15,490 nucleotides of DNA from Methanosarcinales archaeon (GCA_030605805.1 JAUWHQ010000139.1:1-15490); one strand, 5' to 3'; counted from the stretch's first letter, positions 7,026 through 14,991 are shown. A program made the numbers and translations. The notes: generated by a model from the letters alone, not told the origin.

Positions 7026-8467
7026 GACCTTTGAGAACCGGATCTGAGAATCAGGTATCCCGAAAGAAGCCCGATGATCGCAAACACCGATGTAAATCCT
7101 GGCATCGCTTTTATTTTATTCATGAATCCCTTCTCCTCTTCATTCTCTTCTTCTTCTCCTTCTTCGTTGTTCTTACTTCCCTCGGATGTCGTCTGGCTTC
7201 CGCCAGTCTCGCCCGACGCCTCATCCAACGTATCGGCGGCTGTGCCATCCACGGCATCAGCGGTCGTGTTATCCACCGCCGCATCTACATCGGCTCCATA
7301 CCTAATCATGATTTCTGATGACCTCTCCCTGGCTGAATAGAACTTGGGATTTATATATTTCTCGAGTTCAAAGGTCGCCTCGGGTTTGTAGTCTCGTGCC
7401 AGATCGACCTGCCTTGCCGTCTGGTAATACACAACAGCACGGGGCAGTGTAACCGTTTCATTAATTTTTATTGTATATATATTCACATATTCGCTGGTGT
7501 ACTCGGTCGATGCCGGGTTCAGCACCATGCGCCAGTTGAGCACACCATCGATCAGTTCGGCGCCGTCCGGGATCGAGTCAAAGACGTACACCATCGCGCT
7601 GTGGTCCCCGGTGTTGCACGCGCTCACCGTGACATCCACCATGCCGTCTGTGTGTTCCGCGCTCTTCGTAACCGTGACGTAGGGACCCTGCACAGTGACC
7701 ACGGGAGTGTTGCTCGTGATGTTGATCCTTCGCCCCTCGCACCACACGGACACGTTTGCAGATGGCAGCGTGTACACGCCAGGCACAAGCGGCGTGATTG
7801 AGTACCGGTACGTGTTCAGCGAATAATCCCAGCAGAGGTCACGATCCGGATCGACCACGAAATCGTCAGGGATCGAATCAGCGATCTCGACACGGTCTGC
7901 CATGCTGATATTCGTTATCTTAAGCTCGATGAACGCCTGTTCCCTGACATAGACCTCTTTGCTTGCGCTCTTGGTCACGGAGAAAGTGTTGTTCAGCCAA
8001 TCGCCAAAGGATATGAGATTTATCGGCGGCGGCTCGATGATACATACACGGACCGTGATCGACTGGGTCTGCGGATTGCTTCCGATGACGATCTTGCTGG
8101 CGTGTACCCGTATCCGGTCGGTCTCGTTCTCGAGATACGTTTCGGTGCAATTGAGATCGAACGCGTATGAGCTTTCGTTCGCATTGTATGCATAATCGGC
8201 AACGGTCTCGTTGGTGCTGAAGACTTCACGCCATACCACAGAATCGTTCTCATACGCCGAGACAAGCGCCCAGACCGGTTCCCCGAGCTGGATATCAGAT
8301 GCTCTTCCGACGCTGAAATCAGTCGCCTCGAATGTATACTCCCCGATAGGGACGCGCTCCCCCCATACGAGCGTCACATCCGTGCAAACACTCTCTTCAG
8401 ACGCAGCCATCTGAATATTGCCTGCCATCATCAAAAATAAGAGCAGTGCGATTCTGATAGACTTCAT
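7022..8467 (-). CDS. PGF-CTERM surface protein, second of a tandem pair
   Basis: The product has 481 residues from the chosen start. A longer reading from 8503 is open, but the start at 8467 gives a direct signal peptide ('MKSIRIALLLFLMMAG') and a 4-base ATGA overlap with the upstream gene, as at the next junction. The C-terminus carries a PGF-CTERM signal: 'MPGFTSVFAII' followed by a hydrophobic helix and a basic tail. Archaeosortase A cuts this signal and the protein is anchored in the membrane by lipid. Between these lie beta-rich Ig-like / DUF11-like domains, including 'GPYVTVTKSAE' and 'ACNTGDHSA', several N-glycosylation sequons, and a Thr/Gly/Glu-rich low-complexity linker just before the anchor. 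It is expected on the cell surface, perhaps S-layer associated. It is a paralog of the gene before it. The specific function is unknown. Confidence 0.85.
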   Translation of the reverse strand: MKSIRIALLLFLMMAGNIQMAASEESVCTDVTLVWGERVPIGEYTFEATDFSVGRASDIQLGEPVWALVSAYENDSVVWREVFSTNETVADYAYNANESSYAFDLNCTETYLENETDRIRVHASKIVIGSNPQTQSITVRVCIIEPPPINLISFGDWLNNTFSVTKSASKEVYVREQAFIELKITNISMADRVEIADSIPDDFVVDPDRDLCWDYSLNTYRYSITPLVPGVYTLPSANVSVWCEGRRINITSNTPVVTVQGPYVTVTKSAEHTDGMVDVTVSACNTGDHSAMVYVFDSIPDGAELIDGVLNWRMVLNPASTEYTSEYVNIYTIKINETVTLPRAVVYYQTARQVDLARDYKPEATFELEKYINPKFYSARERSSEIMIRYGADVDAAVDNTTADAVDGTAADTLDEASGETGGSQTTSEGSKNNEEGEEEENEEEKGFMNKIKAMPGFTSVFAIIGLLSGYLILRSGSQRS

Positions 8468-10533
8468 CTTCGATGTCTGCCGATCAGTACCGCAGCAAGG
8501 CACGCAAGAACCGCAAACACACCAGTAAACCCGGGTTCCGTCCGAACTGGAGTTTCTATGGTTTCTGCAACCTCTGCCGCTGCCACCCCTGATCCTGACG
8601 CGTCTTCTGATTCGGATGCGACGTTGGCAACGGCGGCAGCCGCACCGATGGCTTCGGTCCCTGCCACCGTCAGTATCGGCATATCAGAGATGCTGATCCC
8701 CTCGTATGTTGTGATATCAACGAACTCAACCACAGCAGGCGGCAGCATCACGGTCCGGCTCGGATCGATCGTGTACTCAAACGTCTCCTCCGCACCTGCT
8801 TTCAACACTCGTTTCAAAAAGAACGTCTCGTTCCCTTCATCGATGACGATGCCGCGCGAGACCGGCTTGCTGACCAGCACAGACTCCAGCGGAAGCTGAT
8901 CCATGATTGTTATCGATGCAGCCCGGTCTCCGGTGTTCTTTATGCTTACCGTGACCTTCGCAGTATCATTCTGGGTTACCAGGGCAGGATCAACGGTCTT
9001 TGTCACCTCGATATAGGGACCATGCACCTGAACCGGCTGCGGGTGCGAAACTATGCTGTAATTATACCCGTCTTCTGTCCAGTTGACGGTTGCAGAACCG
9101 AGTTTGTAGGTTCCGGGCTTTAAGAGGCTCACAGGATATGCGCACGTCATCACTCCGCCCGGTTCGAGCGAGAAGCCCCATCTCCATCGGTCGGATTCCA
9201 TCTCAGGAACCTTCAACATGTCAGCAGGAAGCGCACACTTCCACACATTGAAATCGGTGGTTGCAGGTTTGTGCCACGTATCTACCGGGGAATCCGAGAG
9301 GGTCAGCGACGGAATAGTGTAATTGCCCCAGTTTATCACCGTAAAGAAGATGTACGGCTCGCAGTCCGCGTAGATCACATAAGTGGTCTCGCCGGTATAC
9401 GGCTTTGCCGCCTCTGATGCGACGACTGCATAATCCTCGGTCCCGATCGATTTTTTCACCTCGATTACAGGGAGAACCTCGATATATGTCGAGTTGTCTG
9501 TGTACTGGTACTGCCGTTCCTTGAAATCCTCATACGTGAGATCGATCGTTAGCTCGTACTTTGTCCGATCTGGCAGCGAAGGCACCTTGAAATGCACGGT
9601 ATATGTGACTTCCGAAGTCCCGGAGCTTCCATCCAGCTTATCAGTGGTACTGACGCTGCGCACATCGATCGGAAACGTGGTACCGACCCATTTCCTATTA
9701 TCGTCATCGACTTCGCCCTTGTAGATATTTTTCAGCGCACAATCAGGCGGATACTTCCCGTTGATCGTCTCGACCGGCTTTACAAAGATCGATGCATCCA
9801 CATGGTATGCCAGCATCTTCTCCGTGTTCTTCACCTTGATCTCAGCCTTGAACACCGAATTTGACCGGACGATCGAACTACCGTCTTCGGATGGGAGCAC
9901 TTCCGGGTTTCCGCTCTCATCCGAGCCCGAAGAGTACATTTTGACCGATGCTTCCAGTTCAGGCGGCTTTATCGTTGCATACGCAACCTTTGCATGTTCG
10001 TCCTTCGGATCGGTGCAGAAACAGTCGTCCGATGCAAAGTCAACTGTGATCTCAGTAACCCCGATAAAGAACTCGTTTCCATCGTTCCAGATTACGCCAT
10101 TCGTATCCCAGCCGCCCTCGCTCGTATAAAACGATTTGAGGCAATCCGGAGATTCCCTGAACGGATAGCTTCCGATGAGTGTCTGGTTCTTGTAGATCTT
10201 GAGATTCACGAGCTTGGCATCAGGAGCCACGCTGCATGTCCGGTCCCCGCATGGGTCTGCCTTTGTTTCATCGATATCAACCGTGACATTCAGAATATGA
10301 AAATCGTTCACCTCGATTGTGTATGTGGTGTTCAGGTGCTCGACATACACATCGATATAGTCGCCCCATTCCATGGTGGTCTCGCTGATGCTGTCCGGTT
10401 TACGGCACTCCGCCTTATCCTGATCGTGGCACTCCACCCTATCAGGATTGTACACGTGTGCGCCGGCACCTCCGGTCAACATTATGGCAACCAATATTAA
10501 CCCGATTATTCCACTCACTCTGCTTATTCTCAT
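8464..10533 (-). CDS. PGF-CTERM surface protein, first of a tandem pair
   Basis: The product has 689 residues. It starts with a signal peptide ('MRISRVSGIIGLILVAIML', cleavage probably near Ala25). It ends with a textbook PGF-CTERM signal from Pro667 ('PGFTGVFAVLACLAAVLIG' plus RHRR), so it is predicted to be exported, processed by archaeosortase and lipid-anchored on the outside of the cell. Seven Cys lie in the first 175 residues of the mature N-terminal region (35, 43, 95, 100, 131, 171, 173), suggesting disulfides or metal binding. The rest is beta-rich Ig-like sequence with many N-glycosylation sequons. The last folded domain is DUF11-like ('GPYIEVTKTVDP', 'IKNTGDRAA'), followed by an Ala/Glu/Ser-rich linker. 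'GGGGT' lies 7 bases before the ATG as a likely ribosome binding site. It is the first gene of a unit that includes the ligase. The function is not known. Confidence 0.87.
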   Translation of the reverse strand: MRISRVSGIIGLILVAIMLTGGAGAHVYNPDRVECHDQDKAECRKPDSISETTMEWGDYIDVYVEHLNTTYTIEVNDFHILNVTVDIDETKADPCGDRTCSVAPDAKLVNLKIYKNQTLIGSYPFRESPDCLKSFYTSEGGWDTNGVIWNDGNEFFIGVTEITVDFASDDCFCTDPKDEHAKVAYATIKPPELEASVKMYSSGSDESGNPEVLPSEDGSSIVRSNSVFKAEIKVKNTEKMLAYHVDASIFVKPVETINGKYPPDCALKNIYKGEVDDDNRKWVGTTFPIDVRSVSTTDKLDGSSGTSEVTYTVHFKVPSLPDRTKYELTIDLTYEDFKERQYQYTDNSTYIEVLPVIEVKKSIGTEDYAVVASEAAKPYTGETTYVIYADCEPYIFFTVINWGNYTIPSLTLSDSPVDTWHKPATTDFNVWKCALPADMLKVPEMESDRWRWGFSLEPGGVMTCAYPVSLLKPGTYKLGSATVNWTEDGYNYSIVSHPQPVQVHGPYIEVTKTVDPALVTQNDTAKVTVSIKNTGDRAASITIMDQLPLESVLVSKPVSRGIVIDEGNETFFLKRVLKAGAEETFEYTIDPSRTVMLPPAVVEFVDITTYEGISISDMPILTVAGTEAIGAAAAVANVASESEDASGSGVAAAEVAETIETPVRTEPGFTGVFAVLACLAAVLIGRHRR

Positions 10534-10566
10534 ACGTTTACCCCAATAATATACATGGCACTCATG

Positions 10567-10574
10567 TTATATAA
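10567..10574 (-). promoter_or_regulatory. Probable TATA box for the surface-protein/ligase operon
   Basis: TTATATAA is the best TATA-like sequence in the divergent intergenic region. Read leftward it would set a transcription start near 10544, about 10 bases before the ATG at 10533. The sequence is palindromic and could in principle also serve the + strand. Confidence 0.45.
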
Positions 10575-10577
10575 TCG

Positions 10578-10606
10578 TTATGCGACTCCGAAACCTTTAT
10601 GCGACT
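10578..10606. repeat. 10-bp direct repeat in a divergent promoter
   Basis: TTATGCGACT occurs at 10578-10587 and again at 10597-10606, a period of 19 bases. Both copies lie between the two putative promoters, and the second overlaps the TATA-like element of the ribosomal operon. Possible operator; no regulator is identified. Confidence 0.5.
10588..10601 (+). promoter_or_regulatory. Probable promoter of rpl18-rps5-rpl30
   Basis: CCGAAACCTTTATG resembles an archaeal BRE (CGAAA) followed by a short TATA-like TTTATG. Transcription would start near 10625, giving a leader of about 33 bases that contains the GGAGG ribosome binding site at 10645-10649. Confidence 0.4.
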
Positions 10607-10657
10607 ACACACCACAGTGACGATGATATGACGAGACCACACACGGAGGAACGATAG

Positions 10658-11182
10658 ATGGCGACCGGACCACGGTATAAGGTGCCGTTTAGAAGACGAA
10701 GAGCCGGACGCACGAATTACCACAGGCGGTTGCGATTGTTATTGTCAAAAAAGCCGCGGATGGTGGTGCGCAAGAGCACACGACACACAAGAATACAGCT
10801 TGCGCTTCCAGGCGATCAGGGCGACAATATTCTCTCATCCGCAACATCGATCGAACTTAAAAATTACGGATATTCAGGCTCAACCGGAAATACGACCGCA
10901 GCGTACCTTACCGGGCTGCTCTTTGGTTACCGCACGATTGGTAAGGGTTTTAGCGAAGGAGTACTCGATATGGGGCTGCACACGTCTTCATTCGGATCAA
11001 GAAACTATGCCGCGCTCCGTGGCGCGGTCGATGCCGGCATGGAGATCCCGCACAATCCAGTGGTCTTCCCTTCAATTGAGCGGGTCCGCGGGGAGATGGT
11101 TGCCGAATACACAGGTGTTGACCTGCCATCGGTCTTCGAAGCGACAAAAGCAAAGATCACATCCGAGTTCGGAGGTGCATAA
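10658..11182 (+). CDS. rpl18: 50S ribosomal protein uL18 (archaeal L18)
   Basis: The product has 174 residues, normal for archaeal uL18. This protein binds 5S rRNA in the central protuberance of the large subunit. Recognisable parts are the basic N-terminus 'GPRYKVPFRRRRAGRTNY', 'SKKPRMVVRKSTRH' near residue 30, and the conserved 'GSRNYAALRGAVDAGMEIPHN' region in the second half (about 114-133). GGAGG lies 8 bases before the ATG. The stop codon overlaps the rps5 start by one base (TAATG). In most archaea L32e and L19e precede this gene in the same operon; here a divergent promoter and an unrelated gene on the other strand lie upstream. Confidence 0.96.
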   Translation: MATGPRYKVPFRRRRAGRTNYHRRLRLLLSKKPRMVVRKSTRHTRIQLALPGDQGDNILSSATSIELKNYGYSGSTGNTTAAYLTGLLFGYRTIGKGFSEGVLDMGLHTSSFGSRNYAALRGAVDAGMEIPHNPVVFPSIERVRGEMVAEYTGVDLPSVFEATKAKITSEFGGA

Positions 11183-11838
11183 TGGCAAGAAGAAGGGAAC
11201 AGAGACCGCCTATGAAGCAGCCTGTCAGTCCGGACTGGGTGCCGCGAACCAAGCTCGGTGCGCTCGTTCGCGAAGGGAAGATCAAGGATATCGATACCGT
11301 TCTCAATTCCGGGCATCCGCTCAGGGAGGTTGAGATCATCGAGACCCTGATGCCGGACCTTGCAGAGGATGTGCTGGACGTGAATATGGTGCAGCGGATG
11401 ACCGACTCGGGACGTCGTGTCAAGTTCAGGGCTGTGGCGATCGTTGGAAACAGGGACGGCTACATCGGATTCGGTCAGGGCAAGGACAAGCAGGCAGGAC
11501 CTGCGATACGCAAATCGATCATGAATGCGAAACTGCATATCGTCGGGATCAAACGCGGCTGCGGATCATGGGAATGTGGCTGCGAGGATCCGCATTCGGT
11601 GCCGTTTCAGGTGGTTGGAAAGGCGGGAAGCGTCGGCATTGAATTGAAACCTGCGCCCCGCGGGCTTGGCATCGCGTCAGGAGCAACAGCAAAGAAGGTT
11701 CTTGAGATGGCTGGCATCAGGGATGTCTGGACCCGTTCATGGGGCACGACCAGAACCACCTTGAATTTCGCAAAGGCGACTTATGACGCGCTCAGAAACA
11801 CCACAACGATGCGCATCGTGGAAACAGGAGGGCGATGA
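11182..11838 (+). CDS. rps5: 30S ribosomal protein uS5 (archaeal S5)
   Basis: The product has 218 residues, the usual archaeal length. uS5 lies at the back of the small subunit near the mRNA entry site and affects decoding accuracy. The N-terminal dsRNA-binding-like domain contains 'FRAVAIVGNRDGYIGFG', followed by the archaeal Cys-containing segment 'CGSWECGCEDPHSVPF'. The C-terminal domain has 'GLGIASGATAKKVLEMAGI' and 'TTRTTLNFAKATYDAL'. GGAGGTG lies 4 bases before the ATG. The gene overlaps rpl18 by one base and touches rpl30. Confidence 0.97.
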   Translation: MARRREQRPPMKQPVSPDWVPRTKLGALVREGKIKDIDTVLNSGHPLREVEIIETLMPDLAEDVLDVNMVQRMTDSGRRVKFRAVAIVGNRDGYIGFGQGKDKQAGPAIRKSIMNAKLHIVGIKRGCGSWECGCEDPHSVPFQVVGKAGSVGIELKPAPRGLGIASGATAKKVLEMAGIRDVWTRSWGTTRTTLNFAKATYDALRNTTTMRIVETGGR

Positions 11839-12293
11839 TGTACGCTGTGGTACGGATCCGCGGGAGCGTTAAGGTGCGTCCCGAGATCGCGGACACGATG
11901 AAGATGCTGCGGCTGCACAGTGTCAATCACTGCGTGATTCTGGATGAGACACCTAATTACACAGGAATGATCCGGAAGGCGAAGGATTATATCGCATGGG
12001 GTGTTGTGGATGCTGAGACGCTTGCAAATCTTCTTCGCCTGCGTGGACGCTTTGCCAGGGGAAAGAGACTCACGCAGGAGTATATGGATGAATGCGGGCT
12101 TGGTTCGATGGAGGATTTCGCAAAGGCGGTCTGCAGCGGCGATGCAAAACTCTCCGACATCCCGAAATTAAAACCGCTGTTCAGGTTGCACCCGCCCCGC
12201 AAAGGGCACCGGGGCATCAAGAAGACGGTTGTCGAAGGCGGCGAACTCGGATTCCACGAGAATATCGGTGCGCTGCTAAGGAAGATGAGATAA
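11838..12293 (+). CDS. rpl30: 50S ribosomal protein uL30 (archaeal L30)
   Basis: The product has 151 residues from this start, the longer archaeal/eukaryotic form. uL30 is a small mixed-fold protein on the large-subunit surface. 'MYAVVRIRGSVKVRPEI' is the expected N-terminus, followed by 'MLRLHSVNHCVILDET' and the C-terminal 'FRLHPPRKGHRGIKK'. Two adjacent ATGs exist (11835 and 11838). AGGAGG at 11826-11831 is 3 bases from the first and 6 from the second, so I chose the second; it overlaps the rps5 stop by one base. L15 and SecY normally follow in archaea but are absent here. Confidence 0.95.
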   Translation: MYAVVRIRGSVKVRPEIADTMKMLRLHSVNHCVILDETPNYTGMIRKAKDYIAWGVVDAETLANLLRLRGRFARGKRLTQEYMDECGLGSMEDFAKAVCSGDAKLSDIPKLKPLFRLHPPRKGHRGIKKTVVEGGELGFHENIGALLRKMR

Positions 12294-12305
12294 CTGAAAT
12301 CCGGA

Positions 12306-12341
12306 GGGCGTGCTACTTATGCGTGTGGCTCGTGCACGCCC
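12306..12341 (+). repeat. 8-bp inverted repeat after rpl30
   Basis: GGGCGTGC at 12306-12313 is perfectly complementary to GCACGCCC at 12334-12341, with a 20-base loop. In RNA the left arm would cover part of the GGAGGG ribosome binding site of the short ORF at 12319. No T-run follows, so a simple terminator is not supported. Confidence 0.45.
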
Positions 12342-12363
12342 CAAAACGGTTGTGCGATTTTAG
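12319..12363 (+). CDS. Possible 14-residue leader or remnant ORF between rpl30 and gyrA
   Basis: ATG at 12319 is followed by 13 codons and a TAG: MRVARARPKTVVRF. A strong GGAGGG at 12303-12308 lies 10 bases upstream, 10 bases after the rpl30 stop, where L15 would begin in a normal archaeal spc operon. The product is basic (five Arg/Lys in 14). It could be a decayed start of rpl15, a leader peptide, or chance. No homology can be claimed for so short a peptide. Confidence 0.3.
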   Translation: MRVARARPKTVVRF

Positions 12364-12419
12364 TGGATGCAATTCACGAGCAATAACTGCAGGTGTGGCT
12401 CATAAAAATGTAACTATCA

Positions 12420-12432
12420 TTTTAAGATTATA
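12420..12432 (+). promoter_or_regulatory. Possible gyrA promoter
   Basis: TTTTAAGATTATA is the most TATA-like stretch in the 196 bases between rpl30 and gyrA. It would place a transcription start near 12455, giving a leader of about 35 bases before the preferred gyrA start. Weak support. Confidence 0.3.
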
Positions 12433-12489
12433 CACTCCTGTTTTGATTATCCTTAAGTGTCAACAGGACAACATATTATGGAGACTATA

Positions 12490-14991
12490 ATGACCACATC
12501 GCCCGATCTCCAACCCCCTCTCCAACCCGAACCCCCAACGCCAGTCGAACCAACCGGCAGAGTCCGCCAGATCCCGATCACTGAGGAACTGAAGTCCTCG
12601 TATCTCGATTATGCGATGAGTGTGATCGTCGGGCGTGCGCTTCCTGATGTCCGTGACGGCTTGAAGCCGGTGCACCGCCGCATCCTGTACTCGATGCTTG
12701 AGAGTGGGTCGCTGCCTGAGAAGCCGCACCGTAAATCGGCACGCATCGTGGGTGACGTAATGGGCAGGTACCATCCGCATGGCGATGCCGCGATCTATGA
12801 CACGATCGTCCGGATGGTGCAGACGTTCTCGCTTCGGTACCCGCTGATCGACGGGCAGGGAAATTTTGGATCTATTGACGGCGACGCTGCTGCTGCGATG
12901 CGTTACACCGAGGTCCGGATGGCAAAGATCGCAAAGGAGCTCCTCGATGACATAAACAAAGATACCGTCGATTTCGTTCCGAATTATGATAATTCCTTGA
13001 AAGAGCCGTCCGTTCTCCCTGCGCGCCTCCCGAATCTGCTGATCAACGGCTCGACCGGGATCGCTGTCGGCATGGCAACGAATATGCCGCCGCACAACCT
13101 CGGCGAGGTCGTGGATGGTACCATCCATCTGATCGATCATCCTGATGCGACCATCCCTGAACTGATGGCACACGTGAGGGCGCCCGATTTCCCGACAGCA
13201 GCCGCGATCACCGGGCTTGCAGGTGTCAAGGCTGCATACACGACCGGGCGCGGCATCGTCGAGATGATCGCCGTAACAGAGATCGAGACGCACAAGGACA
13301 GGGAGCGAATCATCGTCACCGAACTTCCGTACCGTGTGAACAAGGCGAAACTCGTTGAGGATGTCGCGGATCTCGTGAAAGACAAGAAGATAGAGGGAAT
13401 ATCCGATCTCAGGGACGAATCGGACAAGGACGGGATCAGGGTCGTCGTCGATATCAAGAAGGGCGCAAACTCGCAGGTCATTTTAAACCAGCTGTACAAA
13501 CACACGCAACTGAAGACCACATTCGGGATCATCAACCTCGTGCTTGTGAACGGCGAGCCGAAGGTTCTCTCGCTGAAAGGGCTGATACAGTGCTATATCG
13601 ACCACAGAAAGGAGATAGTCATCCGCAGAAGCAGGTATGATCTCAAGAAGGCGGAAGATCGGCTGCACATCCTCGACGGGCTGAAGATCGCACTCGATAA
13701 CATCGATGCGGTGATCAGACTGATACGATCATCAAAGACGGCAGAGGCGGCAAGAGACGGCTTGATCTCGAACTTCGGGCTCTCTGAGGTGCAGGCGAAG
13801 GCGATCCTTGAGATGCAGCTTCGCCGCCTCACAGGGATTGAACGCGAGAAACTCGAAGCGGAGTACGCATCGCTCGAAGAGACGATCAAATTCTTAAGAG
13901 AAGTTCTTGCAAACCCGCAGAAGGTCCTTGATCTGATAAAAGAGGAACTCCTCGCCGTAAAAGAGAAATACGCAGACCCGAGGAGGACCGAGATACTGGA
14001 GGCGCACGAGGAGTTCGAGGACGAGGACCTGATCCCATCGGAGGATGCGATCATCACGATCTCGAACACCGGCTATATCAAGCGTGTGCCCCTTGACACG
14101 TACAGGCGGCAGGGGCGCGGCGGAAGAGGTGTCATCGGCATGGGCACGAAGGAGGAAGACGTCGTTTTAGACATCTTCATTGCAAATACCCATGATTACA
14201 TCCTCTTCTTCACAGATAAGGGCAGGGTTCACTGGCTCAAGGTGTACCGGATTCCTGAGGGGAGCAGACAGTCGAAGGGCAAAGCGATCGTGAATCTGCT
14301 GGAGCTATCCGGCGATGAGGGCGTAACAGCCTTTGTCAGGGTGAGCGAGTTCGATGACGCGCATTACCTCGCGATGGCGACAAAACGCGGGGTTGTGAAG
14401 CGGACGCCGCTTTCTGAATTCAGCCGCCCCCGCAAGGGCGGGATCATCGCGCTTCGGCTGGACGATGGAGACGAACTGGTCTCGGTCAGAATGGTCGATG
14501 ACTCTGATGACATTATCATCGGCACCGCCCATGCAAAGGCGATCAGGTTCCATGCGCCTGATGTGCGCGGCATGGGCAGGACTGCACGCGGTGTTCGGGG
14601 CATCAGTCTTGCATCTAACGATTACGTCGTCGATATGGAGATCGTGGAGGCGGGTGCAACGCTTCTCACCCTGACAGAGAACGGATACGGGAAGCGGACC
14701 GAATTCGATGAATACCGGGTCACAAGGCGCGGAGGAAAGGGAATCATCACGATCATACCGAGTCTGCGAAACGGGCGCGGGATAGCGATCAAAAGCGTCT
14801 GGGAGGATGATGAACTCCTTGTCACCAGCCAGAACGGGAACGTGATCAGGATTCCTGTGCGGGACATCCGGATGCAGGGGCGCAACACGCAGGGCGTGCG
14901 GATCATGCGGCTCGATCCTGATGATCGGGCTGTTGCTGTGGCAAGGATCGGGAAGCTCTGGGATGATGAGGCTACCGACCCGAATCAATAA
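12490..14991 (+). CDS. gyrA: DNA gyrase subunit A
   Basis: The product has 833 residues from this start. GyrA is the DNA breakage-reunion subunit of gyrase, which with GyrB introduces negative supercoils using ATP. The conserved core begins near residue 28 ('IPITEELKSSYLDYAMSVI'). The catalytic Tyr is Tyr139 in 'AMRYTEVR'. The 'QGRGGRG' motif (541-547) is the GyrA box that separates gyrase from topoisomerase IV, and the C-terminal DNA-wrapping pinwheel is complete. Start choice: a GTG at 12457 and ATGs at 12478 and 12490 are in frame; GGAG 6 bases before 12490 favours the last. A Pro-rich N-terminal tail precedes the core. The position matching E. coli Ser83 is Ala100, while Asp87 is conserved as Asp104. 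gyrB is not adjacent in the window. The gene end overlaps convergent thi4 by 20 bases. Confidence 0.95.
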   Translation: MTTSPDLQPPLQPEPPTPVEPTGRVRQIPITEELKSSYLDYAMSVIVGRALPDVRDGLKPVHRRILYSMLESGSLPEKPHRKSARIVGDVMGRYHPHGDAAIYDTIVRMVQTFSLRYPLIDGQGNFGSIDGDAAAAMRYTEVRMAKIAKELLDDINKDTVDFVPNYDNSLKEPSVLPARLPNLLINGSTGIAVGMATNMPPHNLGEVVDGTIHLIDHPDATIPELMAHVRAPDFPTAAAITGLAGVKAAYTTGRGIVEMIAVTEIETHKDRERIIVTELPYRVNKAKLVEDVADLVKDKKIEGISDLRDESDKDGIRVVVDIKKGANSQVILNQLYKHTQLKTTFGIINLVLVNGEPKVLSLKGLIQCYIDHRKEIVIRRSRYDLKKAEDRLHILDGLKIALDNIDAVIRLIRSSKTAEAARDGLISNFGLSEVQAKAILEMQLRRLTGIEREKLEAEYASLEETIKFLREVLANPQKVLDLIKEELLAVKEKYADPRRTEILEAHEEFEDEDLIPSEDAIITISNTGYIKRVPLDTYRRQGRGGRGVIGMGTKEEDVVLDIFIANTHDYILFFTDKGRVHWLKVYRIPEGSRQSKGKAIVNLLELSGDEGVTAFVRVSEFDDAHYLAMATKRGVVKRTPLSEFSRPRKGGIIALRLDDGDELVSVRMVDDSDDIIIGTAHAKAIRFHAPDVRGMGRTARGVRGISLASNDYVVDMEIVEAGATLLTLTENGYGKRTEFDEYRVTRRGGKGIITIIPSLRNGRGIAIKSVWEDDELLVTSQNGNVIRIPVRDIRMQGRNTQGVRIMRLDPDDRAVAVARIGKLWDDEATDPNQ

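Noticed and set aside
6517..7047. 176-codon + strand frame rich in Pro and Ser opposite the ligase N-terminus
   Set aside because: The Pro/Ser run is simply the complement of the ligase Gly/acidic tract.
7455..7490. AT-rich patch with TATATATA as an internal ligase promoter
   Set aside because: It encodes in-frame beta-strand residues of the surface protein and is over 400 bases from the ligase start, so a promoter role is not supported.
8468..8503. Upstream start at 8503 for the smaller surface protein
   Set aside because: It puts 12 polar residues including two Cys before the signal peptide; the start at 8467 gives an ATGA overlap matching the next junction.
9994..10500. 168-codon open frame on the + strand opposite the larger surface protein
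   Set aside because: The - strand frame has a signal peptide, sequons and a PGF-CTERM end, so the + strand frame is a shadow.
12457..12489. GTG at 12457 as the gyrA start
   Set aside because: It adds 11 non-conserved residues and has no ribosome binding site, whereas GGAG lies 6 bases before the ATG at 12490.
12460..13293. 277-codon open frame on the - strand inside gyrA
   Set aside because: It is antisense to the highly conserved GyrA core, shows no protein-like family pattern, and follows from codon bias of gyrA.
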